A stretch of DNA of 64,000 nt from Paenibacillus sp. SYP-B4298 (GCF_027627475.1 NZ_CP115484.1:5855501-5919500); one strand, 5' to 3'; counted from the stretch's first letter, positions 32,840 through 43,045 are shown. Program-made: numbers and translations. The notes: generated by a model from the sequence alone, not told the origin.

Positions 32840-34569
32840 AAATTCATCTGAATCTGAATTATATGAAATTGCGTGACAAGCTGCTCCTGATGTATCTTTT
32901 GTCTGTTTTCATCCCTATTGTTGTGACCAACATCGTCTTTTATCAAGTCACGACAGCCAATGTTCGCAGCCAGAAGACCAGCGACGCGGCAGCCGCACTG
33001 GATAATCTCAAGAACGACCTGCGGGTGATGATTGATCAGGCTGTAGGTTTATCCTACTCGTTCTACGCCGACCCGATCTTTAATAAGACGATTGCGCGGC
33101 CGTTTGTCAGCCAGATGGAATATATCGAGACCTATAATGCTTATCTTGTGGGAACGCTGGCAGATCGGCATATCCAGGGTGTCCGGTGGTATCAGGTCTA
33201 TACCGACAACCCTACTGTCCTCGCCTCTGGCTATATCGATAAATTAGCCGATACGATTCGCCATACGGACTGGTATATTCAATCCAACGCATCAACCGCC
33301 TCTTATCCTTCGTTTGTTTACTCCGGCGACACCTTTAGCCTGATTCAAAAGCTCAATAACTATCATACCGGCGGCATCGAGCAATTAATGAAGATTGATC
33401 TGAACACGGAGCTGCTACGACAGAAATTTATGAGTAGCGCGTTTAACGGGAAGCTATATTTGGTTGATCCTGCGGGAACGATTCGCTTCGGCAACAGTAT
33501 GGAGGAGGACTGGCGAACGCGGAAGCTGCAGTTCGAGGATATTGCATTGCCCCGCAGCGCTCAGCTATTTGAAGCAGACTACACGGGAATTAATTACTTG
33601 GAGGGCTGGACACTGCACGGGGTCATGGACGAGGAGCTGGTTCTGAATGAGGTGAGGAAGTCCCGTTCCTTTGTCATCTGGCTGGCCTGTATTAACTTTG
33701 TATTGCCCACGATCATTATCGCGGCCATGTCGCGCTCCCTGCATGTGCGGCTCGTGCGCATACTTCGACACATGAAGAAGGTGAAGAGCCAGAACTTCCA
33801 GACGATACCCCATGAGGACGCACGCGATGAGATTGGGCAGCTCACACTAGAATTCAACCGGATGACGGAGACGATTCATACGCTCATTAATGAGGTCTAT
33901 GTGGCTGATATTCAGAAGAAGGATCTGGAGTTGAAGCAGCAGCAGGCGCAACTGCATGCCTTACATAGTCAGATTAATCCCCACTTTTTGTTCAACACCT
34001 TGGAGTCGGTGCGCATGCGAAGTCTCATCAAGGGAGAGAAGGAAACGGCCAAGATCATTCATAATATGGCGCAGATATTTCGCAAATCCATCTCATGGAG
34101 TCAAAATGAGGTCAAGGTTAGTGAGGAACTGGAGCTGATTCGCAGCTTTCTGGAAATACAGAAATACCGTTTCGGTGACAAGCTGGAATACAGTGTCGTT
34201 GCTGATCCGGCGGCTCTGGAGCATCGCATTCCCAAAATGGTCATTCTCCCGTTCGTGGAAAATGCGAGCATCCACGGGATGGAGTCCAGCCCGGAGAAGG
34301 GGATCATTACAATCTCTGTATCGGTGCAGAGAGACCGCCTCATCTTCACATTGCGCGACAACGGTGCAGGGATTTCGGGAGATAAGCTGGAGGAGCTTCT
34401 GCGTTACTTGACCCAGGATTCGGAGATCGGAGATAAGGTTGGTATGAAAAATGCGTATTATCGGCTCAAGCTGTGCTATCATTCCCGCTTCGACTTCTCC
34501 ATCACATCCCAGAAGGGCGAGGGAACATGCATTAGGATCGGGCTGCCACAAGAGCTGGGTAACAAGTAA
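32836..34569 (+). CDS. YesM-type sensor histidine kinase
   Basis: A 577-residue membrane kinase. A first membrane helix (LLLMYLLSVFIPIVVTNIVF, about residues 15-34) is followed by an extracellular sensor of about 240 residues, a second helix (IWLACINFVLPTIIIAAM, near 280), a HAMP linker (DEIGQLTLEFNRM), the His_kinase domain with SQINPHFLFNTLE (phospho-histidine H383), and an ATPase domain (LPFVENASIHG, LRDNGAGI). The start overlaps the regulator stop as ATGA, so the pair is made together. The ligand is unknown; by context it is probably a sugar or the loaded binding protein. Confidence 0.94.
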   Translation: MKIHLNLNYMKLRDKLLLMYLLSVFIPIVVTNIVFYQVTTANVRSQKTSDAAAALDNLKNDLRVMIDQAVGLSYSFYADPIFNKTIARPFVSQMEYIETYNAYLVGTLADRHIQGVRWYQVYTDNPTVLASGYIDKLADTIRHTDWYIQSNASTASYPSFVYSGDTFSLIQKLNNYHTGGIEQLMKIDLNTELLRQKFMSSAFNGKLYLVDPAGTIRFGNSMEEDWRTRKLQFEDIALPRSAQLFEADYTGINYLEGWTLHGVMDEELVLNEVRKSRSFVIWLACINFVLPTIIIAAMSRSLHVRLVRILRHMKKVKSQNFQTIPHEDARDEIGQLTLEFNRMTETIHTLINEVYVADIQKKDLELKQQQAQLHALHSQINPHFLFNTLESVRMRSLIKGEKETAKIIHNMAQIFRKSISWSQNEVKVSEELELIRSFLEIQKYRFGDKLEYSVVADPAALEHRIPKMVILPFVENASIHGMESSPEKGIITISVSVQRDRLIFTLRDNGAGISGDKLEELLRYLTQDSEIGDKVGMKNAYYRLKLCYHSRFDFSITSQKGEGTCIRIGLPQELGNK

Positions 34570-34691
34570 GGCTGTCTGCTGCGGGTTTATGTTCTCCACT
34601 CGTCGCACAACTTGTCGCACAGAAACGGACGAATATGTTTTTCAAAGCAGATAGTATGGTTTGTCGGGTCATCAAGGGAGCGCTTTCCACT

Positions 34692-34711
34692 TATAATGAA
34701 AGTGCTTACAT
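34692..34711 (+). promoter_or_regulatory. Candidate promoter -10 with overlapping CcpA (cre) site
   Basis: TATAAT at 34692-34697 is followed directly by ATGAAAGTGCTTACAT (34696-34711), which fits the cre consensus WTGNAANCGNWNNCAW at every fixed position but one (T for C). The -35 is weak (TCATCA, 34669-34674). A cre here, just before the solute-binding gene, would give carbon catabolite repression of the transporter. Confidence 0.55.
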
Positions 34712-34740
34712 TTAAAAAGAATGAAGGGGGATTCATCCAC

Positions 34741-36444
34741 ATGTTGACACGAAAGCTGATGGCCGTCTCCATGGCCATCCTGCTCGCCACAGTGCTGGGA
34801 GCCTGCGGGGATGGAGGGAACAGCAATGTTCCGAATAAATCTAACAATACGGCTCCAGATACCTCGGCAGCCGACACACAAGACACATCACCTGTTACCT
34901 ACACCTACTATCATTTTGGTTCCGGGAAGAAGGATACACTGGCGAGCGAGACGGCGATCGGCAAGGAGCTTCAGAAGCAGACGGGCGTCGATTTCAAAAT
35001 GGAATATCTGGTCGGGGACAGTGTGACGAAAGCTGGTGTCATGATTGCTAGCGGCGAATACCCGGACGTGATCAGCTCCAGCGGCGAGATGGCTAAGCTT
35101 ATGGATGCAGAGGCGTATATACCGCTGGATGATCTGATCGAGCAGTATGGCCCCAATATTAAGCGTGTGTACGGGCCTTATTTTGATAAAATGCGTCATA
35201 CGGATGGGAAAATCTATACGCTGCCTTACACTGCCAACCAGGGGGAATATGTCGGTGATCCGAACATTGGCGGAGGCGCCTTCTGGATTCAGCGCTCCGT
35301 GCTGAAGGAATTCAATTATCCGAAAATTACGACGCTGGCTGAATATTTTGATCTGATCAAGCAATACAAGGAAAAGTACCCGACCGTAGACGGGAAGGAG
35401 ACGATCGGCTTCGTGTCCCTGGCTGGTGTGCCGAATAACTTCTTCACCTTGCAGAACCCGGCGATGCATCTGGCAGGGTATCCGAACGATGGCAGTGTGA
35501 TGGTCAATATGGAGACGCATGAAGCGCGGATGGTAGCTGGAACTGAGGAACAGAAGCGCTGGATTCAAAAGCTTAATGAGGTGAATTCGCAGGGGCTGTT
35601 CGATCCAGAGTCATTCACGATGAACAAGGACCAATACTTGGCGAAGCTGACATCGGGACGTGTACTCGGCTACTTCAACTACGGCTGGCAGATTGGGGAT
35701 GCGACGAAAAATCTGCGTGAAGCAGGTATCGATGAGAAGCGTTATGCCCCGCTGCCGATCGTATTTGACAAGGACATCAAGGATCAGTATATCGACCCGC
35801 CAGGCTTTATCGCGAACTATGCAGTCGGCATCAGCATCAAGGCGAAGGAGCCGGAGCGTATTATTCAGTACTTTGACAATCTGCTGAAGGAAGAAAATCA
35901 GATTCTGGTGCAGTGGGGCATCAAGGATCAGACCTATAGTGTAGATGAGAACGGACGCTTCTATTATGCCAATGAGGAGCAACGGAAATACCATGATGAT
36001 GTGGAGATGAGTCGTCAATTCGGCTTCACCTACTTTGTTAGCGAATGGCCAAAGTATGGCGGCAACTCTACGTTGTCCAGCGGAAATGCTTATAGCCCTG
36101 CCAATCAGCCTGAGGTTGCTCGCGGCACCTATACCGATGGGGACAAGGCGTTTCTGGACGCCTATGGTATCCAAACCTTTAGCGAGCTGTTCAGCAAGCC
36201 TGAGGAGCGCCCATGGTTCCCGGCCTGGTCGATTGCGATCGAGCAGGGCTCGCCGGAGCAGATTATCATTACGAAGGCGGATGATCTGCAGCGCAAATAT
36301 CTGCCGAACCTGATTCTGGAGTCGCCAGGCAACTTCGAGAAGCTATGGAACGATTATATGGGCGAGCTGAACAAGCTCGATAAGGCGAAGTATGAGAAGA
36401 CCATCACAGAGGCCGTGAAAAATCGGGTAGCGGGCAAATGGTAA
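34741..36444 (+). CDS. Extracellular solute-binding lipoprotein of a carbohydrate ABC importer (LplA type)
   Basis: A 567-residue lipoprotein. The signal peptide MLTRKLMAVSMAILLATVLG ends in the lipobox LGAC, so the mature protein should be lipid-anchored outside the membrane. A threonine/serine-rich linker follows, then a large family-1 solute-binding fold. Paenibacillus carries many such long paralogues beside LplB/LplC permeases, commonly assigned to oligosaccharides. The frame opens at 34612, but the ATG at 34741 follows AAGGGGG and begins the signal peptide. The substrate cannot be told from sequence. Confidence 0.93.
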   Translation: MLTRKLMAVSMAILLATVLGACGDGGNSNVPNKSNNTAPDTSAADTQDTSPVTYTYYHFGSGKKDTLASETAIGKELQKQTGVDFKMEYLVGDSVTKAGVMIASGEYPDVISSSGEMAKLMDAEAYIPLDDLIEQYGPNIKRVYGPYFDKMRHTDGKIYTLPYTANQGEYVGDPNIGGGAFWIQRSVLKEFNYPKITTLAEYFDLIKQYKEKYPTVDGKETIGFVSLAGVPNNFFTLQNPAMHLAGYPNDGSVMVNMETHEARMVAGTEEQKRWIQKLNEVNSQGLFDPESFTMNKDQYLAKLTSGRVLGYFNYGWQIGDATKNLREAGIDEKRYAPLPIVFDKDIKDQYIDPPGFIANYAVGISIKAKEPERIIQYFDNLLKEENQILVQWGIKDQTYSVDENGRFYYANEEQRKYHDDVEMSRQFGFTYFVSEWPKYGGNSTLSSGNAYSPANQPEVARGTYTDGDKAFLDAYGIQTFSELFSKPEERPWFPAWSIAIEQGSPEQIIITKADDLQRKYLPNLILESPGNFEKLWNDYMGELNKLDKAKYEKTITEAVKNRVAGKW

Positions 36445-36540
36445 GGAAGAGGTAGACCATAGGATCTGCGTAGAGGGGGGGCGAGCTGGAGCGGCTCTCC
36501 CTCTAGAGTAGATGGTAATGACGGAAAGGAGCTGCGGACA

Positions 36541-37512
36541 GTGGAGAAGCCGATACAGCCCGCCGATTCAGCGGTCGAAGTCAACGGTATCCAAATAAGT
36601 AGAAGTGGCCTGTTTTTCAAGCGTGTGCTGCAGCAAAAAGTGCTGCTGTTCATGTGCATTCCTTTTGTGCTATGGGCATTCGTCTTCAAGTACCTTCCGC
36701 TATGGGGTTGGACAACGGCCTTCCAAAATTATAAGCCGGCCAAGAGCTTCTCGGAGCAGAAGTGGGTAGGCTGGCAGCATTTCCGGACCTTGTTTGAGGA
36801 TGACACCTTTTATCGGGTGCTGCGCAATACGCTGGTTATGAGCTCCATTAAGCTGGTACTGGGCTTTGTGACTGCCATTACGCTGGCCATCCTGTTGAAC
36901 GAATTGAAACATATCATTTTCAAACGAGTGGTTCAGACGATCAGCTATCTGCCCCACTTCATCTCCTGGGTGGTGGCATCCAGTATCGTGCTGACGGTGC
37001 TGTCTCCAGATGGCATAATCAATCTGCTTCTAATGAAGCTTCGCCTGATTGACAGTCCTGTGCTATGGATGGGCAAGGGGGAATATTTCTGGGGCATTCT
37101 TGGCGCTACCGAGGTATGGAAGGATGTTGGCTGGAACACGATTGTTTATTTGGCTGCCATCACAACCATTGATCCGTCTCAATATGAAGCGGCTGAGATT
37201 GACGGAGCCAACCGTTTTCAACGCATTCTCCATATTACGCTTCCAGGGTTAAAGCCGGTCATTATTATTTTGTTGATTATGAATTTGGGGCATATTCTGG
37301 AATCGGGATTCGAGCCGCAATATTTGCTAGGTAACGGGATGAATGTCGATTACTCGGAGAACCTTGATATATTTGTACTGAAGTATGGCATGGGGCTGGG
37401 GAACTTCTCGCTGGGAACTGCGGCGGGCATATTCAAAACCTTAGTAAGCTTTGCCTTCCTCTTCTCGGCGAACTATATTGCCAAGAGGATGGGGGAAAGC
37501 CGATTATTCTAA
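36541..37512 (+). CDS. ABC transporter permease, LplB/YtcP-type first subunit
   Basis: A 323-residue membrane protein with six predicted helices and the permease EAA-like loop (YEAAEIDGANRFQRILHITLPGLKP). The first helix region reads LFMCIPFVLWAFVFKYLPLWG. Start is GTG 36541, preceded by AAAGGAG. It pairs with the next gene to form the importer channel. No ATPase subunit is encoded here, which is normal: a shared MsmX-type ATPase usually serves these systems. Confidence 0.93.
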   Translation: MEKPIQPADSAVEVNGIQISRSGLFFKRVLQQKVLLFMCIPFVLWAFVFKYLPLWGWTTAFQNYKPAKSFSEQKWVGWQHFRTLFEDDTFYRVLRNTLVMSSIKLVLGFVTAITLAILLNELKHIIFKRVVQTISYLPHFISWVVASSIVLTVLSPDGIINLLLMKLRLIDSPVLWMGKGEYFWGILGATEVWKDVGWNTIVYLAAITTIDPSQYEAAEIDGANRFQRILHITLPGLKPVIIILLIMNLGHILESGFEPQYLLGNGMNVDYSENLDIFVLKYGMGLGNFSLGTAAGIFKTLVSFAFLFSANYIAKRMGESRLF

Positions 37513-37531
37513 TTCAAGGAGGCCTCAAGCC

Positions 37532-38452
37532 ATGCAGAAAGTACCGACATCCCGCTTGCGCTACTTCAGTCTGAGTGACCGCTTGTTCGATATAGGGAAC
37601 GTAACAATGATGATCTGCCTGATGGTTGTGACTATCTACCCCTTTGTGAATATGATCGCCGTATCGTTCAATGATGCTAATGATGCTGTTCGAGGGGGCA
37701 TCTATCTATGGCCGCGGGAGTGGACATGGGATAATTACAAGTATATTTTCGGGGAAAGTGATATATATGGTGCAACCCTGATTTCGGCGCTTCGCACATT
37801 GATCGGCACCGCAATCGCCGTATTCTGTACAGCGATGCTAGCCTACACGATCAGTCGATCCGAATTCGTGCTGCGCAAGTTTGTTACGATGTTCTTCGTG
37901 TTCACGATGTATTTCAGCGGAGGATTGATTCCCACCTATCTGCTCATCAAGGATCTCGGCTTGGTGAATTCCTTCTGGGTTTATATTTTCCCAGGCATCA
38001 TCGGTGTATTCAATATGATCGTCATTCGCTCCTTCATCGAGGGTCTGCCAGATGGCATACTAGAATCCGCGCGAATCGACGGTGCAGGCGAATTTACAAC
38101 CTTTATTCGCATCGTGCTGCCGCTGACGGTTCCGGCGATGGCGACCGTATCGCTGTTCGTGGCGGTGGGGCAATGGAATTCCTGGTTCGACGTCTTTCTG
38201 TACAACTCTTCCAACATTAAACTAAGTACGCTGCAATATGAACTGATGAAAATATTACAGACCTCCAACACCTCGGCCACCGCCTCAGCGGGCGATGTCT
38301 ATCAATCTGCAGGCAGCGGCGGCACGAATGTGACGCCAACCTCGATTCGGGCTACGATGACGATTGTCGCCAGTGTCCCGATCTTGATCGTATATCCGTT
38401 CTTGCAGAAGTACTTTGTTCAGGGGATGACCGTTGGCGGTGTAAAGGGTTAA
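37532..38452 (+). CDS. ABC transporter permease, LplC/YtcP-type second subunit
   Basis: A 306-residue permease with six predicted helices and the EAA loop (LESARIDGAGEFTTFIRIVLPLTVP). The C-terminus YFVQGMTVGGVKG is the usual ending of this group. The frame opens at 37451, overlapping the previous gene, but ATG 37532 has CAAGGAGG upstream and begins MQKVPTSRLRYFSLSDRL. It is the last gene of the importer operon; a weak hairpin (AATAGC/GCTATT, 38476-38522) follows. Confidence 0.93.
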   Translation: MQKVPTSRLRYFSLSDRLFDIGNVTMMICLMVVTIYPFVNMIAVSFNDANDAVRGGIYLWPREWTWDNYKYIFGESDIYGATLISALRTLIGTAIAVFCTAMLAYTISRSEFVLRKFVTMFFVFTMYFSGGLIPTYLLIKDLGLVNSFWVYIFPGIIGVFNMIVIRSFIEGLPDGILESARIDGAGEFTTFIRIVLPLTVPAMATVSLFVAVGQWNSWFDVFLYNSSNIKLSTLQYELMKILQTSNTSATASAGDVYQSAGSGGTNVTPTSIRATMTIVASVPILIVYPFLQKYFVQGMTVGGVKG

Positions 38453-38475
38453 TCGTTCATTCATTCATGAGGTTA

Positions 38476-38522
38476 AATAGCTCGCAGGGAAGGCAGGATC
38501 ATCTGTCACCCTCCGGGCTATT
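38476..38522 (+). terminator. Weak hairpin after the importer operon
   Basis: AATAGC and GGG pair with CCC and GCTATT in an interrupted stem. There is no good T tract, so the call is tentative. Confidence 0.35.
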
Positions 38523-38586
38523 CGCTGTTGGAGCGAAACCTTCCAGCCATTGGCTGCGTCAACATATTTATCTCTACATTATATTA

Positions 38587-38748
38587 GGTCGTGTCTGAAA
38601 ACCCGTTCAAGGGCATCTCTCCCCGCCTTTTCGCCCCATGCTGCGTTGCTTTTTCGCAGGCGCACCCCCGGTACGACTGCGAAAAAGCGCCTTGCCTGAA
38701 ACGAAAATTCGGCCAGATCTGTTCCGTTCAGAGTGTTCAGACACGCCC
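38587..38748. mobile_element. MITE-like element, copy 1
   Basis: A 162-bp non-coding element that recurs in inverted orientation at 62396-62556, with only about a dozen differences by eye. Its ends are imperfect inverted repeats: GGTCGTGTCTGAAAAC on the left and GTGTTCAGACACGCCC on the right. It is flanked by TA on both sides (38585-38586, 38749-38750), a likely target duplication. The inside can fold into a long hairpin (GCTTTTTCGCAG with CTGCGAAAAAGC). It encodes no transposase, so it is non-autonomous. The right end lies 17 bases before the ATG of the next gene. Confidence 0.88.
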
Positions 38749-38765
38749 TAGAAGGCGGTAGTGCA

Positions 38766-39290
38766 ATGAAGAAGAGCTATACTCTGATTGTTATGATTAC
38801 AGTGCTCTTACTGACGGGGGCATGTGGGAACGATGCGCCAGAGGCGGGCAAGATACAAAATTCCGAAGAGCCGGCGTATAAGCAAAATACGGAAGCTGAC
38901 GGGCAGCAACAGCCAACAGCATTTCAGGCTGGCTTGGACTTTGATCCCAAGTCTTATGCTGATCAGGTGGCTGAAAATGAACAGACTGTGCTGGAAGTGC
39001 TGGAGAAGCATCTGACCGCATTGGTGGAGCATGACTATGAAGCGTTCAAAGCAGGCTTCGGCGAGGAGAAGATGGCGGATATTCTCGGCTTTTATTACGG
39101 CGATAACCTCCAGTATAGATTTACGGGCATCGAAAGTATTGAAACGTTTAAAGGCTCCTATCACCAGTATCAAATTTATGTGCTTGGAGAGCAGTTAGAT
39201 AGTAACACGGGGGACATCAAAGAGGTCAAGCTCATGTATGCGATTCGGCAGAGCAAGCAGGGGGATTGGAGCATCTATACGATCGACTAG
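38766..39290 (+). CDS. Small lipoprotein of unknown function
   Basis: A 174-residue protein. MKKSYTLIVMITVLLLTGAC is a clear lipoprotein signal with lipobox LTGAC. A polar linker follows, then a folded domain of about 110 residues (ENEQTVLEVLEKHLTALVEHDYEAFKAGF ... LMYAIRQSKQGDWSIYTID). The tail resembles small NTF2-like or DUF4878-like secreted domains, but I do not recognise it firmly. The ATG at 38766 has GAAGGCGG upstream. The MITE-like element ends only 17 bases upstream, so the native promoter has probably been displaced. Confidence 0.75.
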   Translation: MKKSYTLIVMITVLLLTGACGNDAPEAGKIQNSEEPAYKQNTEADGQQQPTAFQAGLDFDPKSYADQVAENEQTVLEVLEKHLTALVEHDYEAFKAGFGEEKMADILGFYYGDNLQYRFTGIESIETFKGSYHQYQIYVLGEQLDSNTGDIKEVKLMYAIRQSKQGDWSIYTID

Positions 39291-39386
39291 TCAGGATAAT
39301 TATTCCAGAGTCGTCTATACTGTGTAGTAAGGTTGGCCGCGCGCTTGCAACAAGGGAAAATATTCGAATAAATCTACGCCTAGATG

Positions 39387-39415
39387 TTGCAATGGGCCGA
39401 ATAATTTTGTATACT
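39387..39415 (+). promoter_or_regulatory. S10 operon promoter
   Basis: TTGCAA (39387-39392), 17-base spacer, TATACT (39410-39415). The leader to rpsJ is about 130 bases. Confidence 0.8.
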
Positions 39416-39433
39416 AGTGAAGTTGGTCTGTGA

Positions 39434-39859
<426 letters not shown>

Positions 39860-39895
39860 TTCAGAACGGATTAGCAAAGGAAACGAGGTGTCAAC

Positions 39896-40519
39896 ATGAA
39901 AGGTATCTTAGGTAAAAAACTTGGAATGACGCAAGTATTTACAGCCGAGGGCAATGTCGTGCCTGTTACAGTTATCGAGGCTGGCCCTTGCGTGGTTCTG
40001 CAGAAGAAAGACCAAGAGAATGATGGCTATGAAGCGATTCAGCTTGGCTTTGCCGACAAGAAAGAGAGCAGAGCGAACAAGCCTGAGAGCGGCCATGCTA
40101 AAAAAGCCAACACGGCTCCTAAGCGCTACATTCGTGAGTTCCGCGGTGTGAACCTGAGCGAATACGAGGTAGGCGCAGAGCTGAAGGCTGACCTGTTCAC
40201 TGAAGGAGAATTCGTTGACGTAACGGGGATCTCCAAAGGTAAAGGCTTCGCAGGCGTAATTAAACGCTGGGGTCAAAGCACAGGTCCTATGTCCCACGGT
40301 TCCCGCTACCATCGCGGTCCAGGTTCCATGGGTTCGATCCAAGCTAACCGTGTTCCAAAGGGCAAACGCCTGCCAGGACATATGGGTTCGGATACGATTA
40401 CGATTCAAAACCTTGAGATCGTGCGTGTCGATGCCGAGCGCAACGTGCTGCTCGTGAAAGGCTCGATCCCAGGAGCGAAAAACAGCTTTGTCCGTATTAA
40501 ATCTACGGTGAAGAAATAG
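39896..40519 (+). CDS. rplC: 50S ribosomal protein L3
   Basis: L3 (207 residues) reaches the peptidyl-transferase centre. [30 protein letters not shown] opens the protein and the [12 protein letters not shown] and RRGPGSMGS-like loop ([17 protein letters not shown]) are conserved. GAGGTG precedes the ATG. Confidence 0.98.
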   Translation: MKGILGKKLGMTQVFTAEGNVVPVTVIEAGPCVVLQKKDQENDGYEAIQLGFADKKESRANKPESGHAKKANTAPKRYIREFRGVNLSEYEVGAELKADLFTEGEFVDVTGISKGKGFAGVIKRWGQSTGPMSHGSRYHRGPGSMGSIQANRVPKGKRLPGHMGSDTITIQNLEIVRVDAERNVLLVKGSIPGAKNSFVRIKSTVKK

Positions 40520-40536
40520 GAAAGGAGGAACATCTA

Positions 40537-41160
40537 GTGCCAAAAGTAGCAGTATATAATGTGAGCGGCTCGCAAGTCGAGGAAATCGAACTGTCCGACA
40601 GCGTGTTCGGAATCGAGCCGAATGTTCACGTATTGCATAGCGCTGTTGTTCTGCAGCAAGCTGCGGAACGTCAAGGAACGCACAAGACTAAAGGTCGCTC
40701 CGAAGTTCGTGGTGGCGGTCGCAAGCCTTGGAAACAAAAAGGAACAGGCCGTGCTCGTCAAGGAAGCATTCGCTCCCCGCAATGGGTTGGCGGCGGTACC
40801 GTATTCGGACCAACTCCTCGTAGCTACGGATTCAAGTTGCCTAAGAAAGTTCGCCGTTTGGCTATCAAATCCGCTCTTTCTTCCAAGGTGATTGATAACG
40901 GAATTATCGTGTTGGATCAGCTTGCTCTGGCTCAACCGAAAACGAAGGAATTTGCAGCTATTCTGAATAACCTGAAAGTTGCCCGCAAAGCGCTGGTTGT
41001 AACAGCAGGTTACGAGGATAACGTTGCACTGTCCGCCCGCAACATCCCTGGTGTGAAATTTGTCGCTGCAGACGGCATCAATGTTCTTGATGTACTGCAA
41101 CACGACCAACTGATCATTACCAAGGAAGCGGCTCTAAAAGTTCAGGAGGTGCTTGCATAA
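40537..41160 (+). CDS. rplD: 50S ribosomal protein L4
   Basis: L4 (207 residues) lines the exit tunnel. It starts at GTG 40537 after AAAGGAGG. The long basic loop ([27 protein letters not shown]) that contacts 23S rRNA is complete. Its stop shares one base with the rplW start. Confidence 0.98.
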   Translation: MPKVAVYNVSGSQVEEIELSDSVFGIEPNVHVLHSAVVLQQAAERQGTHKTKGRSEVRGGGRKPWKQKGTGRARQGSIRSPQWVGGGTVFGPTPRSYGFKLPKKVRRLAIKSALSSKVIDNGIIVLDQLALAQPKTKEFAAILNNLKVARKALVVTAGYEDNVALSARNIPGVKFVAADGINVLDVLQHDQLIITKEAALKVQEVLA

Positions 41161-41453
41161 TGAGTAGAGATCCACGCGATATTATCAAGCGCCCGGTCAT
41201 TACCGAACGCACAACTGAGATGATGGCTAGCAAACGCTATGTATTTGAAGTGGATATTCGTGCGAATAAAACTTCAATCAAGCAAGCTATCGAAGAAATC
41301 TTCAAAGTTAAAGTTGTTAATGTAAACACACTGCGTGTGCCAGGTAAGCCGAAGCGCCAAGGTCGTCACGCTGGTTACACTTCCGAATGGAAGAAAGCAT
41401 TCGTTCAACTGAGCGAAGACAGCAAAGAATTGGAATTCTTTGAAACGGTTTAA
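41160..41453 (+). CDS. rplW: 50S ribosomal protein L23
   Basis: L23 (97 residues) sits at the tunnel exit and docks trigger factor and [19 protein letters not shown] and [20 protein letters not shown] are family motifs. The ATG overlaps the rplD stop by one base; its ribosome site lies within rplD. Confidence 0.97.
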   Translation: MSRDPRDIIKRPVITERTTEMMASKRYVFEVDIRANKTSIKQAIEEIFKVKVVNVNTLRVPGKPKRQGRHAGYTSEWKKAFVQLSEDSKELEFFETV

Positions 41454-41482
41454 TTCACACGGTATAAGAGGAGGGAATAGAA

Positions 41483-42313
41483 GTGCCAATTAAGAAGTAT
41501 AAACCGACTTCTCCTGCTCGTCGTGCGATGTCCGTCTCCACGTTCGAAGAGATTACGACAAGCACACCGGAGAAATCGTTGCTGGCTCCGCTTTTCAAAA
41601 AAGCTGGACGCAACAACCAAGGTAAAATCACGGTTCGTCACCATGGCGGCGGACATAAACGCAAATACCGGATTATCGATTTCAAACGGAACAAGGATGG
41701 AATCATCGGTACTGTTGCAACGATCGAATACGATCCGAACCGTACTTCCAACATCGCGCTGATCAACTATGCAGACGGTGAAAAACGTTATATCATCGCA
41801 CCAAAAGGGCTGAAAGTTGGGGACAAAATCTCCTCCGGTCCAGCTTCTGATATTAAAGTGGGCAACTCGCTTCCACTGGAGAACATCCCAGTTGGTACAG
41901 TTATTCACAACATCGAGATGAGACCTGGCAAAGGCGGACAGCTAGTTCGTGCTGCTGGTACCGAAGCTCAATTGCTCGGTAAAGAGGACGACTATGCTGT
42001 TATTCGTCTGTCTTCCGGTGAAGTGCGTCGCATCCTGAAAGTATGCCGCGCTACAATCGGTTCCGTAGGCAACGAAGATCATGAGCTGATCAAGATTGGT
42101 AAAGCTGGCCGTTCCCGTTGGCTCGGCAAGCGTCCTGAAGTTCGCGGTGTTGTAATGAACCCGAATGATCACCCTCACGGTGGTGGTGAAGGTCGCGCTC
42201 CAATCGGACGCAAATCGCCTATGTCTCCATGGGGCAAACCAACCCTTGGTTACAAAACACGCAAGAAGAAAAAAGCATCCAGCCAATACATTGTACGTCC
42301 TCGTACAAAGTAA
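41483..42313 (+). CDS. rplB: 50S ribosomal protein L2
   Basis: L2 (276 residues) binds 23S rRNA near the peptidyl-transferase centre. Starts at GTG 41483 ([18 protein letters not shown]) after GAGGAGGG. The conserved C-terminal [20 protein letters not shown] loop with the functional histidine is intact. Confidence 0.98.
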   Translation: MPIKKYKPTSPARRAMSVSTFEEITTSTPEKSLLAPLFKKAGRNNQGKITVRHHGGGHKRKYRIIDFKRNKDGIIGTVATIEYDPNRTSNIALINYADGEKRYIIAPKGLKVGDKISSGPASDIKVGNSLPLENIPVGTVIHNIEMRPGKGGQLVRAAGTEAQLLGKEDDYAVIRLSSGEVRRILKVCRATIGSVGNEDHELIKIGKAGRSRWLGKRPEVRGVVMNPNDHPHGGGEGRAPIGRKSPMSPWGKPTLGYKTRKKKKASSQYIVRPRTK

Positions 42314-42373
42314 TAGGGATCGCTTGTTAATTATAGCGCGTGAGCATAAGGTTCGACGAAGGGAGGATTCCAA

Positions 42374-42655
42374 ATGGGTCGCAGCTTGAAGAAAGGTCCG
42401 TTTATTGACGGCTACCTGCTGAAAAAAGTCGAGGTCTTGAACGAAACGAACAAAAAAGTCGTTATCAAAACTTGGTCCCGTCGCTCCACCATTTTCCCGC
42501 AGTTTATCGGTCACACGTTTGCTGTGTATGATGGACGTAAACATGTGCCGGTATACGTGACAGAGGATATGGTTGGACACAAGCTTGGTGAATTTGCACC
42601 AACTCGCACGTACAAAGGCCATACTGACGACGACAGAAAAACAGGCAGAAGATAA
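42374..42655 (+). CDS. rpsS: 30S ribosomal protein S19
   Basis: S19 (93 residues) of the 30S head. [20 protein letters not shown] and the motif [30 protein letters not shown] are typical. GGGAGGA precedes the ATG. Confidence 0.97.
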   Translation: MGRSLKKGPFIDGYLLKKVEVLNETNKKVVIKTWSRRSTIFPQFIGHTFAVYDGRKHVPVYVTEDMVGHKLGEFAPTRTYKGHTDDDRKTGRR

Positions 42656-42696
42656 GTTCTGCTTGGAAGCGACTGTAACTGAGAGGAGGTTCAACA

Positions 42697-43032
42697 ATGC
42701 AACAAGCTAAAGCCAGTGCCAATTTTGTGCGCATTGCACCGCGCAAGGCGCAATTGGTTGTGGATCTGATCCGCGGCAAGCAAGTTGGCGAAGCGATTTC
42801 CATTTTGCGCCATACCCCTAAATCAGCATCGCCGATTGTGGAGAAGCTTTTGAATTCCGCGATCGCTAACGCAGAGCACAATTTCCAATTGGACGTGAAC
42901 AATCTGGTTATCTCCCAGGTCTATGTTAACCAAGGGCCAACCATGAAACGTTTCCGCCCGCGTGCGATGGGACGCGCAAGCAGAATCAACAAAAGAACCA
43001 GCCACATTACATTGGTGGTATCTGAAAAATAA
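42697..43032 (+). CDS. rplV: 50S ribosomal protein L22
   Basis: L22 (111 residues) extends a hairpin into the exit tunnel. [20 protein letters not shown] and the tip sequence [25 protein letters not shown] are conserved; the macrolide-relevant loop looks normal. GAGAGGAGG precedes the ATG. Confidence 0.97.
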   Translation: MQQAKASANFVRIAPRKAQLVVDLIRGKQVGEAISILRHTPKSASPIVEKLLNSAIANAEHNFQLDVNNLVISQVYVNQGPTMKRFRPRAMGRASRINKRTSHITLVVSEK

Positions 43033-43045
43033 GGAGGGATAACGT

